From: Dokdonella_A sp038237055 | GTDB taxonomy: Bacteria > Pseudomonadota > Gammaproteobacteria > Xanthomonadales > Rhodanobacteraceae | Assembly (NCBI GenBank): GCA_038237055.1 | Contig: JBBRZD010000198.1 | Coordinates: 1 to 6,142, forward strand | Reading direction: 5' to 3' | Length of the DNA: 6,142 nucleotides | Shown here: positions 6,032 through 6,142 of the stretch, in pieces | Position numbering within the stretch: position 1 is the first letter of the stretch | Layout: each line of letters opens with the position of its first letter | Program-made: the position numbers and the translations under genes | Notes under the pieces: model-generated | What the model was told of the DNA's origin: nothing | The model's input: the letters and a program-made list of their open reading frames with translations, nothing else | The model's database searches: none

Positions 6032-6142
6032 TCAGCCGAGGCTGCGCGCAGTGTTGATGACGTTGGCGCCATTGAAGCGCGCGGTGCTCGATCCATGCGA
6101 CACGGCCGATACCTGACCCGGCTGGCCCTTGCCGTCGAAGAA
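6032..6142 (-). CDS. TldD-type peptidase subunit, C-terminal fragment (cut by window edge)
   Basis: This frame is open from the right edge to a TGA stop at 6034-6032 and gives the last 36 residues of a protein. The tail has a run GKGQPGQ, then VSHGSSTARF, and ends NVINTARSLG. This matches the usual C-terminus of TldD/PmbA-family proteins, where a GKGQP segment and a VSHG..ARF segment precede an N-rich end. In Escherichia coli TldD is the metal-binding subunit of a TldD/TldE heterodimer that degrades unfolded peptides; it is involved in microcin B17 maturation and CcdA turnover. The metal-binding HExxxH motif would lie outside the window, so assignment to TldD rather than a second TldE rests on the complete TldE-like gene 21 nt downstream, the usual pairing. 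Family assignment is fairly sure; subunit type is inferred. Confidence 0.8.
   Translation of the reverse strand, partial: FFDGKGQPGQVSAVSHGSSTARFNGANVINTARSLG

Overview
The window is a GC-rich bacterial chromosome segment in which every supportable gene is on the minus strand, so it reads from the right edge to the left. The protein families, the short dispersed GGGATTC/GGGATTG heptamers and the palindromic REP-like elements together suggest a gammaproteobacterium of the Xanthomonadales (Xanthomonadaceae/Rhodanobacteraceae type). That placement is an inference from repeat style and gene order, not from a marker gene.

Layout in transcription order: (1) 6142-6032, the last 36 codons of a TldD-type peptidase subunit. 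(2) 6010-4676, a complete TldE/PmbA-type partner subunit. (3) 4675-4567, a 109-nt gap almost filled by an inverted pair of heptamer-repeat clusters that can fold into a long hairpin. (4) 4566-3832, an exported DUF4159 protein whose coding sequence itself contains four tandem heptamers just after the signal peptide. (5) 3831-3696, a 136-nt gap holding a paired REP-like palindromic element plus a degenerate extra half. (6) 3695-2700, a MoxR-type AAA+ ATPase. (7) 2691-1798, a short DUF58 protein. (8) 1801-629, a BatA-type three-helix membrane protein. (9) 632-1, the first 210 codons of a membrane protein resembling DUF4175, running off the left edge. Genes 6-9 are tightly packed: 8 nt between 6 and 7, and 4-nt ATGA overlaps at 7/8 and 8/9.

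How they may work together: MoxR ATPases are usually encoded beside DUF58 and von Willebrand-like or BatA-type proteins and are thought to act as chaperone-like remodelling machines. Here the ATPase and the DUF58 protein would be cytoplasmic, the BatA-like and DUF4175-like proteins would present domains in the periplasm, and the DUF4159 protein would be exported. The TldD/TldE pair, a protease that acts on unfolded or modified peptides, lies directly upstream. The substrate of the MoxR/DUF58/BatA/DUF4175 group is not known, and nothing in the sequence identifies it.

The most unusual signal is the repeat content. Two unrelated repeat families occupy both larger intergenic gaps, and one has entered a reading frame, where its 7-nt period makes any one-unit change a frameshift. 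I see no RNA genes, CRISPR array, insertion sequence or convincing sigma-70 promoter. The operon's promoter is presumably upstream of the right edge. No stretch of more than 300 bases lacks a gene.
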